This document shows, one piece after another, positions 9,710 through 17,780 of a DNA stretch of 64,000 bases. The notes under the pieces are model-generated. The model was not told the origin of the DNA, searched no databases, and saw nothing but the letters and a program-made list of their open reading frames with translations. Location of the stretch: positions 62,001-126,000 of the forward strand of contig NZ_JAGJDY010000005.1 of assembly GCF_018100795.1 (NCBI RefSeq). The letters are read 5' to 3'. This DNA is from Alteromonas sp. MMG017 (GTDB taxonomy: Bacteria; Pseudomonadota; Gammaproteobacteria; Enterobacterales; Alteromonadaceae). The position numbers and the translations under genes are program-made. Each line of letters opens with the position of its first letter. The first letter of the stretch is position 1.

Positions 9710-10261
9710 ATGAAATCATTACCTCTATTAGCCTCAACATTTGTTGTAGTATCTGCTTTATCGACGCCATTATCTGCCCATGCGGGTAGTGATGATTTTG
9801 CAGCAGGTCCTGTATTCAATAACTATGGCAAGCATGCACCTGTGCCAGGCGTGAGTGTGTCGCCTCAGCAACAATTTAAAGTCGCCTTCGATGTGGCTAA
9901 AGGGGCTGATGCAGGCAAGGTAAACCGCAAATTTGATTCACTAGCTCGTTTTATTAATATGCATGTCGCCAATGGCGCTAAGCTTGAAAATATTCAACTC
10001 GCGTTAGTGGTTCACGGCTCAGCAACGCTTGATGTGATTAATAACGCAGCCTATCAAAAGAAAAAAGGTGAAGATAACGGCAACTTAGGTTTATTGCGTG
10101 CACTTATGGGTAAAGGTGTGCGTGTAATCGTGTGCGGCCAATCATCTGCAGCGAATGATGTGCAAAGAGATATGTTAATAGAGGGCGTTGAGATGGACTT
10201 ATCTGCAATGACAGCCCATGCCCGCTTAAGTGAACAGGGTTTCAGTACTAACCCGTTTTAA
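9710..10261 (+). CDS. Exported DsrE-family protein
   Basis: A 183-residue protein with a signal peptide (cleavage near LSAHAG) and a DsrE/YchN-like fold. Visible signatures are VAFDV...LARFINMHVANG, LALVVHGSA and, near the C-terminus, GVRVIVCGQSSAANDV, where DsrE proteins carry their sulfur-handling Cys. DsrE proteins relay sulfur or form hexamers in the cytoplasm; exported versions are common in marine bacteria but their role is not established. The gene converges with aidB, overlapping it by 4 nt at the stop codons. GGAG precedes the start. Confidence 0.82.
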   Translation: MKSLPLLASTFVVVSALSTPLSAHAGSDDFAAGPVFNNYGKHAPVPGVSVSPQQQFKVAFDVAKGADAGKVNRKFDSLARFINMHVANGAKLENIQLALVVHGSATLDVINNAAYQKKKGEDNGNLGLLRALMGKGVRVIVCGQSSAANDVQRDMLIEGVEMDLSAMTAHARLSEQGFSTNPF

Positions 10262-11922
10262 TCTTTGCTACTGCTAAGCATTCCTTTTTTAATAATATCT
10301 AAAAAAGGTGTGTTAGCAGGCAGTGTTCCATACGCTAAGCCTTGCTGTTTGCCTAACCTTGCTTCGCAAAAAGTGTTCGCCATTACGCTATCGCTTCCAT
10401 TTAGAAGCAAGGCACCTTGCATGGCAATAGCAGTATGCTCTGTAATTAAACGGCTGCGAATTTCTAGGGTGGCGGTATCTTCGAAAGCGTCTAATAGACT
10501 TTGCAGGTGGTTATCGTAGCAGGCATTTTTCCCTTTTGCGCTATGCAATAAATCAAAAAGCGCCGCTTTAGATTCTGGCTCTTTGTGCAATGCGCGAAGG
10601 ACATCTAAGCATTGTACGTTACCACTGCCTTCCCAAATTGAATTAAGCGGAGCTTGGCGATAAAGCCTAGGCAAAATATTCTCTTCCACATAGCCAATGC
10701 CCCCCAAGCACTCCTGGGCTTCGTTAATAAATGCTGGGGTTCGCTTACATATCCAGTATTTACCAATCGCCGTTGCGATACGAGCCAGTGCAGCTTCTTT
10801 CGGATTGGTTTTACTGGCATCAACGGCGCGAGCGACCCGCATGGTCAGAGCCAGTGAGGCCGAACATTCAAGCGTAAGGTCGGCGATGACATTTTGCATT
10901 AAAGGCTGATTGATAAGCGTGTCACCGAAAGCCTCACGGTTGCTGACATGGTGAAGGGCTTGCACTAACGCTTGTCTCATAGAAGCCGACGAGCCAATCA
11001 TACAATCAAGGCGAGTAAGAGACACCATGTCGATAATCACCCGTACGCCTCGACCTTCTTCACCTATTAAATACGCAGTAGCGCCTTGAAACTCCACTTC
11101 TGATGAGGCATTACTCCAGTCTCCCAATTTGTCTTTCAACCGTTGAATGCGTACTTCGTTTAAGGTGCCATCAGGCATAACTCTTGGTAATAAAAAGCAC
11201 CCTAGGCCAGCGCCAGTTTGCGCAAGAATTAAGTGCCCGTCACACATGGGAGCAGAAAAGAAGAACTTGTGCCCTACAATACGGTAACTACCATCTTCTT
11301 GTTTTGTAGCAGTGGTTGTGTTGCGGCGAACGTCGGAGCCACCTTGTTTTTCGGTCATTCCCATACCAATGGACAGGCCATGCTTGTGTTCTGCTGGCAA
11401 GGTGCGGTCATCGTACTGCCCATGAACGACTTTATTCACCCAATAATCTGGTAAGCCTTTGGCTTGTCGTAGTGCCGGAATGGCGGCGTGGGTCATGGTA
11501 AGAGGGCAAGTTGTGCCCGCGTCAGCTTGATATTGCATGAAAATTAACGCGGCTCTTATGACATGCGCGCCTTGCTGACTTTCATGCTGCCAAGAATAAT
11601 TGTGTACATTACCCTTCATGGCTGCACTCATCAGCGCGTGGTAGCTAGGATGAAACGCTACATCATCAATTCTGCGACCATACCGATCGAAAGGATGAAA
11701 CTCTGGCTTGTTTTTATTGGCAAGTTCACCGTGTTCCATTAATTCAAAGCCAGCGACTTGCCCAAATACATCTAGCTGTAATGCTACGTCAGCGTGTGGC
11801 GACGTTACATTAGCCATTACAGCGCACTTAAGTAGTGGGTCGTCCTGCCACAAGTTATAAGCGGGTAAGGGAAGAGGCTGATTCTCAACAACATGGGTAT
11901 CGAACAACGTAGGTGCAGACAT
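10258..11922 (-). CDS. aidB: AidB-type acyl-CoA dehydrogenase
   Basis: A 554-residue member of the AidB branch of acyl-CoA dehydrogenases (E. coli AidB is 541 aa). AidB binds FAD and DNA and is induced in the Ada adaptive response; its true substrate is debated. Matching blocks are DDVAFHPSYHALM, GTTCPLTMTHAAIPALR, GLSIGMGMTEKQGGSDV, LKDKLGDWSNASSEVEF, GGIGYVEENILPRLYRQAP and NSIWEGSGNVQCLDVLRAL. No signal peptide. It is divergent from a PaaX-family regulator across a region with three 14-bp direct repeats, so regulation by that protein rather than Ada is plausible. Confidence 0.92.
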   Translation of the reverse strand: MSAPTLFDTHVVENQPLPLPAYNLWQDDPLLKCAVMANVTSPHADVALQLDVFGQVAGFELMEHGELANKNKPEFHPFDRYGRRIDDVAFHPSYHALMSAAMKGNVHNYSWQHESQQGAHVIRAALIFMQYQADAGTTCPLTMTHAAIPALRQAKGLPDYWVNKVVHGQYDDRTLPAEHKHGLSIGMGMTEKQGGSDVRRNTTTATKQEDGSYRIVGHKFFFSAPMCDGHLILAQTGAGLGCFLLPRVMPDGTLNEVRIQRLKDKLGDWSNASSEVEFQGATAYLIGEEGRGVRVIIDMVSLTRLDCMIGSSASMRQALVQALHHVSNREAFGDTLINQPLMQNVIADLTLECSASLALTMRVARAVDASKTNPKEAALARIATAIGKYWICKRTPAFINEAQECLGGIGYVEENILPRLYRQAPLNSIWEGSGNVQCLDVLRALHKEPESKAALFDLLHSAKGKNACYDNHLQSLLDAFEDTATLEIRSRLITEHTAIAMQGALLLNGSDSVMANTFCEARLGKQQGLAYGTLPANTPFLDIIKKGMLSSSKD

Positions 11923-12050
11923 AATAAACTCGCCTTGAAAATTTATTAAACATTACTAGTTGTGTCTTTTTGTGTCAAATGTTGTAATTTTTGGTTTTAT
12001 GACTTTCCAATTTCGATAGCTGATTGAGTGTTTGTTTTTAAGAGCTTTTT

Positions 12051-12092
12051 TCAAGCGCTTATTATCAAGTGCTTATTTTCAAAAGCTTATGC
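12051..12092. repeat. Three contiguous 14-bp direct repeats
   Basis: TCAAGCGCTTATTA (12051-12064), TCAAGTGCTTATTT (12065-12078) and TCAAAAGCTTATGC (12079-12092) follow without gaps. Each carries an AAG(C/T)-like dyad around GCTT. They lie between aidB and the divergent paaX-family gene and are likely an iterated operator. Confidence 0.7.
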
Positions 12093-12194
12093 CCAGTAAG
12101 AAAGCGGAAAAAGGATATACTTTGTAAATGCATGACATTTAGGTAAAGTGCTCACTCGATGTCGTTTTAATTACTAATAGATTGGTAAAGCAAT

Positions 12195-13001
12195 ATGTTA
12201 CCCGAAAAACCTACCGGTAAACCCGTAGCCCGCCACTTGTTGATGAAGCTACTTGGTTCACGCCCCGGTATAAAAATGGATGCAGCTAGCGCGGTTAGGG
12301 TAGGCGCCTTGTTTGGCATGTCGGAAAATAACATTCGCGTTACCCTTACTCGCTTACAATCGGCAAAACTGCTTAAGCTGGTGGAACGTGGTTATTACCA
12401 ATTAGGTAAAGAGGGCGAGCAATTTGCTGGCGAGATCAGTAGCTGGCATACCGCAGAATCTAGATTATGTGAATGGCGTGGTGATTGGCTTACCGTGCTA
12501 ACCACCGCATTAGCAAAAAGTGATCGTAAGGCCACACGGGCACAAGACAGGGCGCTTAAATTAATGGGCTTAAAAAAGCTCTCTGCAGACTTTTATGTTA
12601 GGCCTAACAACCTTAATGATACGGTAGGAACAACGCGAGAGCGCTTGTTCCGACTGGGATTAGATAAGAGCGCTGTGGTGTTCAACGCATCTGACTTTGC
12701 TGACGCGACGGAAAAAAAGGCAGCAGGGTTGTGGCAGACCAAAAATCTTGAAGCTAGTTACGAAGAAGGGTTAATTGAACTCGCTCGGTCGCGCAAGCGT
12801 ATAGAAGGCCTGTCATTAGATGATGCAGCAAAGGAATATTATATCGTCGGCGATAACGCCCTAAAACGATTAGTGTTCGACCCGCTGCTGCCAGCGCCTT
12901 TGGTTAATGTTGACCTTCGCAAAGCTTTTCGCACAAAAGTAGAAGAGTACGATAAGGCTGGCGCTGAAGTCTGGTATGAATTTTTAAATATAAATAAGTG
13001 A
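12195..13001 (+). CDS. PaaX-family transcriptional regulator
   Basis: A 268-residue regulator of the PaaX family, whose best-known member represses phenylacetate degradation in response to phenylacetyl-CoA. The N-terminal winged helix covers about residues 14-75 (ASAVRVGALFGMSENNIRVTLTRLQSAKLL), followed by the central PaaX domain (WRGDWLTVLT) and the C-terminal block DPLLPAPLVNVDLRKAFRTKVEEY. No phenylacetate catabolic genes are in view, so the ligand is probably a different acyl-CoA. Its divergent neighbour aidB is an acyl-CoA dehydrogenase homologue, which fits. Confidence 0.87.
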   Translation: MLPEKPTGKPVARHLLMKLLGSRPGIKMDAASAVRVGALFGMSENNIRVTLTRLQSAKLLKLVERGYYQLGKEGEQFAGEISSWHTAESRLCEWRGDWLTVLTTALAKSDRKATRAQDRALKLMGLKKLSADFYVRPNNLNDTVGTTRERLFRLGLDKSAVVFNASDFADATEKKAAGLWQTKNLEASYEEGLIELARSRKRIEGLSLDDAAKEYYIVGDNALKRLVFDPLLPAPLVNVDLRKAFRTKVEEYDKAGAEVWYEFLNINK

Positions 13002-13134
13002 GGAAAGAGGTACGAGCACGGAGGTGCTTGCCTGATGCTATCTTTGTGGCACACTGTCATTTGAATTACCGATAAACGGTTGCATAGATACGCACAGATT
13101 TTCCAACTTAAATACGTGACATGGAATAAGTAGT

Positions 13135-14247
13135 ATGACGTCAAACCGCCCCCTGTTTAAACACATTCGGAACCACACCGCGCTTTTCAGTGAATTGTCG
13201 CGTTATCGTAACATCGCGGTGCAGGGCCTAGGCCTTTCTCAGTACGAATTTCACAAGACCCCAAAGTTCGTTGCAGAGGATGGACGTCGGCTTACCATTG
13301 AGCCGGAGCGAAGTATTGTTTTGCCTAATGTAGAGCAACTCAAAGGCGTAAAGAGTAAGCTTGAAAAAGCCATACCTACACTCACAATGGTTGAGCACAG
13401 CGAGATTGGTTATCGCTATCCCACCGCCGCGCTGGCGGGGTTAGATGCCCCTTTTATCAAGCGAATGCGCTCTGAGTACTTTCATAAAGTTGATGAAGAT
13501 CGCAGTATTTGCAGGCCTGTTAATTTGTCTTACGGCATTAAAAGCCGCGGAAAAGCAGATAATCGTCAAGAGTATGAAGTATGGATGCCTGACGAGGCAC
13601 CAGAGCAAAACCCCTTGCCACTGTTAATCGATCTTTATGGCGAAGACCTACCTAACGATGTACGTCATTTTGTAGAGCAACCTTCGAAAGTGCACGGCTG
13701 GATGGGCGTTAAGCGAGCGGCATTTGAAGCTTTGTACCAAAACAAAGAAATATGTGGCGATTTGGTGATTTGTGTTGCCATGAGTGTAGATGCCTACAAT
13801 ATTGGCGCGCGGCCTGATTTGTCGTTCTCGCCAGAAGCTGAAAGCAGTATTGCGGCCAGCAATGCAGAGCTAGAGTGGGAAATAGAAGGCTATTACGCGC
13901 CACGTGACTGGGAGTTTGACCACGACATGGTGTGGTCGGCAATCAATCACACACTGGCAGCGATTAATGCGCCTTTAACTGATTTATACGGCAGTACCAT
14001 TTTGCCAGTGGTAGAAAGCAAAACAGAACGTATTTTGTCAACGCTTAAAAGCTTAGGTGTTCAACAGGACGAAATTGATGATATGAACCTACAACCTTGG
14101 GAGTTTATGCTTAATGAAAGTTCCCATAGGGTTAAATCTCACGATCCATCCAGACCGGTTAACCTTTTAGGTAGGTTAAATCGTTTGTTCTACCAGCAAG
14201 ACCGAAAACTTCCTTCATTAAACTGGATGCACGATTTAATCACGTAG
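13135..14247 (+). CDS. Unrecognised cytoplasmic protein
   Basis: A 370-residue soluble protein with no signal peptide or membrane segment. I do not recognise the family. It is rich in charged and aromatic residues, with runs such as YEVWMPDEAPEQNPLPLLID and PRDWEFDHDMVWSAINHTLA. A conserved-looking C-terminal block reads SRPVNLLGRLNRLFYQQDR. GGAATAAG precedes the ATG. It lies 133 nt downstream of the PaaX-family gene on the same strand and is closed by a terminator, so it may share that transcript. No catalytic motif can be named. Confidence 0.75.
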   Translation: MTSNRPLFKHIRNHTALFSELSRYRNIAVQGLGLSQYEFHKTPKFVAEDGRRLTIEPERSIVLPNVEQLKGVKSKLEKAIPTLTMVEHSEIGYRYPTAALAGLDAPFIKRMRSEYFHKVDEDRSICRPVNLSYGIKSRGKADNRQEYEVWMPDEAPEQNPLPLLIDLYGEDLPNDVRHFVEQPSKVHGWMGVKRAAFEALYQNKEICGDLVICVAMSVDAYNIGARPDLSFSPEAESSIAASNAELEWEIEGYYAPRDWEFDHDMVWSAINHTLAAINAPLTDLYGSTILPVVESKTERILSTLKSLGVQQDEIDDMNLQPWEFMLNESSHRVKSHDPSRPVNLLGRLNRLFYQQDRKLPSLNWMHDLIT

Positions 14248-14290
14248 TCGTGAAAGTGCAAAACCAGTTGCAGCTATTAACTTAATTAAT

Positions 14291-14324
14291 GATGCCTGCC
14301 GCACTAAGTCGGTGGGCATTTTTG
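14291..14324 (+). terminator. Probable terminator
   Basis: The imperfect stem ATGCC-TG-CCG / CGG-TG-GGCAT is followed by TTTTT, just after the unrecognised 370-aa gene. Confidence 0.7.
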
Positions 14325-14694
14325 TATCTAGTGCCTCATTGCCTTTCTAATAACGTTTTATAAATACCTACCATCACTCTCGTACTATTTCGATTAGTTC
14401 GTAAAACAGTTTAAGCACGTCGGTTACTTCAAATAGGCACCTTCAGGCTACTGAATATAGCCGTATCCAATATTAGATAACAATAATATAGGTTACATAT
14501 ATTCGCATTTTGTAACAACGATTGTTAAAAAGGTTAAAATTTGTAAAAAAATTACAGGCTTGGTGTGAAAAGCACAGTTTTTGTCATTTTCTGTAATTTA
14601 ATTACGAAATAAGCTTTCTTTTACGTAATTTTTGGTCATAATGTACTCGTTGCTTAAGAAAACTCTAATTTTGTTACACAATAGGAATTACATT
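14325..14694. other. AT-rich leader with stacked dyads
   Basis: No gene. Upstream of the DUF3718-like gene lie TAACAA-CGA-TTGTTA (14513-14527), TGTAA-AAAAA-TTACA (14542-14556), the palindrome GTAATTTAATTAC (14593-14605) and TTACGTAA (14621-14628). They share TTAC/GTAA half-sites and may be operators. Confidence 0.45.
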
Positions 14695-15159
14695 ATGAAA
14701 CTGTCAACTTTAGCCATTGCTCTTATCTCTTCAGTAGCGTCTTTAAATGCTTTTGCTCAAGACGTTCGTTTAAACCCAGTTAATCAAAACATTGAAACGC
14801 AAGCTTGCTACACAGCCGCTACAGAAGGCTACAGAGCAGCAAAACGTTTAATTCGTGACAACGGATTAAATGTTGAGTCTTTCAGTGCATCATTGCTTTG
14901 TAACGATGTAAGCTTGAGAAAGTTTGCTGATTTATACAGCAAAAAAACGCCTAGTGAAGCTAAAGGCATCGCCCTTGTTGCTAAGAACGAAGATATCGCT
15001 TCAAAAGCATGTCTAGATGCAGTTTCAATTGGTGCAGAAGAAGCACTTGCTAAGCACGGCTTAGAAGGCGAAACCATTATTTGTAACCACAAAGAAATGT
15101 CAGTATTTGCCCGTGCATACAGCACAGAATCAGTTGTTGTACGTCCATTCTCTGAATAG
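14695..15159 (+). CDS. Secreted protein with two DUF3718-like repeats
   Basis: A 154-residue exported protein (signal peptide ending at LNAFAQD). The mature part contains two copies of one unit. The first is ACYTAATEG...SLLCNDVSLRKFADLYS, the second ACLDAVSIG...IICNHKEMSVFARAYS. Each has a Cys, a helix with a Gly-Leu turn, then CN(D/H) and an aromatic helix. The single-copy paralogue is at 3133. Each Cys pair likely forms a disulfide. The ATG at 14695 is preferred over one 63 nt upstream because AGGAATT precedes it and it begins the signal peptide. Function unknown. Confidence 0.75.
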   Translation: MKLSTLAIALISSVASLNAFAQDVRLNPVNQNIETQACYTAATEGYRAAKRLIRDNGLNVESFSASLLCNDVSLRKFADLYSKKTPSEAKGIALVAKNEDIASKACLDAVSIGAEEALAKHGLEGETIICNHKEMSVFARAYSTESVVVRPFSE

Positions 15160-15594
15160 TACAGTCTCACTGATTTAACGTTTGTTTACAGTTTCATGGC
15201 CCACTCGGCAACTGGGTGGGCCAGTAACTTATTTTAATCACCACGCTTGCTGGTGTTAGAAAATATCCCTCGAAAAAATTCCCTTGAAAAAACTCCCAGC
15301 GATAATCTTCACTCGAACAATATTCCCTCTTTTAAATATAAACAATCCAACCCATTATCTTAGCCTAAAAATAATTAATACCACTTACCCTTAACACCGC
15401 GTTATTCGTTTTGACACCTGTACTTTTGTATCCAGATACCTATCCGTCCTCCCATCAATAATCTCCACTGAATATGCACATTGTGCACGTAAGCACTGTG
15501 CTAATTTACTGACTATTCACGAGCCTTACGTTTGTTTGCACCGTGTATAAACCTATGAATATTGCTGCAGTAAATACCAATAGAGAGAATCACT
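15160..15594. other. Intergenic region before YHYH operon
   Basis: Apart from the hairpin at 15197, no gene or RNA is seen. Two adjacent dyads, TGCACA-T-TGTGCA (15475-15487) and AGCAC-T-GTGCT (15492-15502), lie about 100 nt before the YHYH lipoprotein and are candidate operators of the downstream operon. Confidence 0.45.
15197..15223 (+). terminator. Terminator-like hairpin
   Basis: TGGCCCAC pairs with GTGGGCCA around an 11-nt loop. The T-tract is poor (GTAACTTATTTT), so it may be a weak or Rho-assisted terminator of the DUF3718-like gene. Confidence 0.55.
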
Positions 15595-16473
15595 ATGTCG
15601 AAAAGTCACTACGCACTACGTGCATTATTTTGTGTAAGCCTTCTGTCGGTATTAGCAGCATGCGGCGGGGGCTCATCTACTGACGAAACCGTAAGCAGCG
15701 ATACCAGTGTAGATACCGGTACCGGAGTAGATACAGGTAACGACAGTGATTCGAGTACCACAACGTGTGACTCACCTATGACCGAGCTTTCAAGTGCTTA
15801 TCTTGAATTTGTTGCGGCACCTAATGTCACTATTGTGTTGTCTGAAGATGGATGCACAGTGTCACTAGAGTCCGCAGGCAAACCCGATCACACATCGTCA
15901 TACTGGGATTCAGGCAATGCTAGCGGCTTATACGTTGAACCTGAAGATGAAACCTTATTTAACCAACAACGTTCCCCTGGCGACATTGAAGATTACATTA
16001 ACGATTACGACTTAACTGTGCCTGTATCACCAGAAATAGCTGCCACTTCATCTGCTACGCCGTTAGGTGCGATAGGCATTGCCTTAAGCGGCGCGCCCAT
16101 TTTCAACGACTCAGAAGGTACGGGAGATGTATCGTTAGGTGTAATACAAGGGTTTGATCGCAATGGTGCCCACACGGGGCCGCAAACTTATCACTACCAT
16201 TTAGAGCCACAAGCTATCTCTTACGATGATGATTCGCTGGTTGGTATTATGGCAGATGGTTTTTTCATATTCGGAAGACGTTGCTATTCAACCGTAGGCT
16301 ACCCGACTGATTTGGATGAGTCGAACGGGCATACATCAATAACTCTTTATACCGGTGGTTCAGAAGAAGATGCTGAATATCACTATCACATTTCTTCCGA
16401 ACAATACCTAAATGGCGATTATTACCTTATTTTCCCAGGTAACTTTCAAGGTACGCCGAGTGACATTAACTAA
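15595..16473 (+). CDS. YHYH-domain lipoprotein
   Basis: A 292-residue lipoprotein. The lipobox SVLAACGG puts the lipidated Cys at about residue 23, followed by a Ser/Thr/Asp-rich linker. The YHYH domain is recognised from YHYHLEPQAI, DSLVGIMADGFFIFGRRC and a second histidine cluster, AEYHYHIS. Such closely spaced histidines suggest metal binding, which is inference. It begins an operon: the MORN-repeat gene overlaps its 3' end by 14 nt and an SCO-family gene follows. That context suggests copper or redox handling at the cell envelope. Confidence 0.85.
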   Translation: MSKSHYALRALFCVSLLSVLAACGGGSSTDETVSSDTSVDTGTGVDTGNDSDSSTTTCDSPMTELSSAYLEFVAAPNVTIVLSEDGCTVSLESAGKPDHTSSYWDSGNASGLYVEPEDETLFNQQRSPGDIEDYINDYDLTVPVSPEIAATSSATPLGAIGIALSGAPIFNDSEGTGDVSLGVIQGFDRNGAHTGPQTYHYHLEPQAISYDDDSLVGIMADGFFIFGRRCYSTVGYPTDLDESNGHTSITLYTGGSEEDAEYHYHISSEQYLNGDYYLIFPGNFQGTPSDIN

Positions 16474-17080
16474 TCCATCAACCTACAAGGTATTGGTGTT
16501 CTGTGCGCTCTGGCTTACAGCAACCCATGCGTCGATAGCGTTTAACGATAGACCGCAAGTGGTGGTGTATGAAAGCGATATATCGCTAAATAAGCAAGGC
16601 GTTAGGATTTACAAAAAAAGGCCCTTTACTGGGAAAGTGGTGAGCTATCACTCAACCGGTGCGCTTGCTACAGAAGATGAATTTGTTGCCGGGCGCCGTG
16701 CAGGCATGGCTAGAAAGTGGTTTTCGAACGGTACCTTAGGTTACGAGGCTTACTATGTGTCAGGAGCACGAGAAGGCAGTGCAAAAACCTGGTGGGTTAA
16801 CGGTAACCTTCGCTCGGCATTTGTGTATGAAAACGGCAAAGTCGAGGGTGAGGGCTGGCGTTGGTATAGAAGTGGTGCCAAGTTCAAGAAATTTAACTAC
16901 CACGCAGGCCAGCCAACGGGCTTACAGCAAGCGTGGCGTAAAAACGGCACCTTATATTCAAATTTCGAATACAAAAATGGGCGGATTTATGGGCTTAGAA
17001 AAGCAAACAACTGTGTGGGGCTTGAAGATGAAGTTATCTCTGTTGATTACTACCAAAATCAAGCAAGTCTTAGTTTCTAG
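16460..17080 (+). CDS. Exported MORN/YwqK-like repeat protein
   Basis: A 206-residue protein made of repeats of about 23 residues with the pattern (W/Y)..(G/N)G.L......G...G, e.g. GKVVSYHSTGALATEDEFVAG, ARKWFSNGTLGYEAYYVSG and AKTWWVNGNLRSAFVYENG. This is the MORN-like variant seen in 'YwqK antitoxin' proteins; here it is secreted, with a signal peptide ending near HASIAF. The GTG at 16460 is chosen because AAGG lies 8 nt upstream and the signal peptide begins there. It overlaps the YHYH gene by 14 nt and the SCO gene by 53 nt. It is probably a scaffold or partner-binding surface. Confidence 0.75.
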   Translation: MTLTNPSTYKVLVFCALWLTATHASIAFNDRPQVVVYESDISLNKQGVRIYKKRPFTGKVVSYHSTGALATEDEFVAGRRAGMARKWFSNGTLGYEAYYVSGAREGSAKTWWVNGNLRSAFVYENGKVEGEGWRWYRSGAKFKKFNYHAGQPTGLQQAWRKNGTLYSNFEYKNGRIYGLRKANNCVGLEDEVISVDYYQNQASLSF

Positions 17081-17753
17081 TGCACTGGTGTTGCTAGGCA
17101 GTACCAGTGTAATAACGGCAACTACAGCCTACGGCGCGGATGATTTACCCTACCAATTACCTTATTACAACAGTAAAGAATTTACCCCGCACTGGATTGA
17201 AAGCGGTAGTGAAGCGCTTGATGGTTTTCACCAAATACCCCCTTTTAGTTTTACCAATCAAGATGGTGAAGAGGTCAGCGAAAAAGACTTCGATAATAAA
17301 GTTTACGTGGCTGGCTTTTTCTTTAGCACGTGTCCGGGAATCTGCCCCATGATCCGCTCTAAGTTAGCAAAGGTGCAAGAAGCGTTTATTGACGACGATA
17401 ACGTAAAAATTCTTCAGCACTCGATTAGGCCGCATACCGATACGGTTGAATTGCTAAAAGCCTATGCGGATAAAAACGGTATTGTGAGCGAAAAGTGGTA
17501 TTTGGCGACAGGCGAGCGTGATGCTATTTATTCACTGGCAAAAAGCGCGTACTTCGCCAGCGACGACTTGGGTAACTTGCAAAATACAGAAGATTTTTTG
17601 CATACCGAAAGCCTATTGTTGATAGATCAGAATCGTCATATTCGAGGCATATACAATGGGCTCAATAGCGCTTCTGTCGATTATTTGATAGCGGATATTA
17701 AAGCGCTAGAAACGCAAGGAGCAGGCTCAACCTCTAAAGAGGTCTCAGAATAA
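17028..17753 (+). CDS. SCO1/SenC-family copper/thiol protein
   Basis: A 241-residue thioredoxin-fold protein of the SCO family, which delivers copper to the CuA site of cytochrome oxidase or acts as a thiol reductase. The N-terminal hydrophobic segment is a signal peptide or anchor ending near TTAYGAD. The copper ligands are visible: the CPGIC motif in FFFSTCPGICPM, and the distal His in FLHTESLLLID. The ATG at 17028 is preceded by GGGG and overlaps the MORN gene by 53 nt; a much longer in-frame reading back to 16755 is an artefact of that overlap. Its neighbours suggest a three-protein envelope metal or redox system. Confidence 0.85.
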   Translation: MKLSLLITTKIKQVLVSSALVLLGSTSVITATTAYGADDLPYQLPYYNSKEFTPHWIESGSEALDGFHQIPPFSFTNQDGEEVSEKDFDNKVYVAGFFFSTCPGICPMIRSKLAKVQEAFIDDDNVKILQHSIRPHTDTVELLKAYADKNGIVSEKWYLATGERDAIYSLAKSAYFASDDLGNLQNTEDFLHTESLLLIDQNRHIRGIYNGLNSASVDYLIADIKALETQGAGSTSKEVSE

Positions 17754-17780
17754 GAAAAGTAAACAGGGTTACGTTGGATA

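Noticed and set aside
9502..9819. Reverse-strand frame of 105 codons
   Set aside because: It runs across a strong terminator and into two forward genes with clear families; a shadow frame.
12839..13144. Reverse-strand frame of 101 codons
   Set aside because: Overlaps the 3' end of the PaaX-family gene and the start of the next gene; no family features or Shine-Dalgarno.
16755..17027. N-terminal 91-codon extension of the SCO protein
   Set aside because: It lies inside the MORN gene in another frame, has no signal or domain, and the ATG at 17028 has a Shine-Dalgarno and starts a signal peptide.
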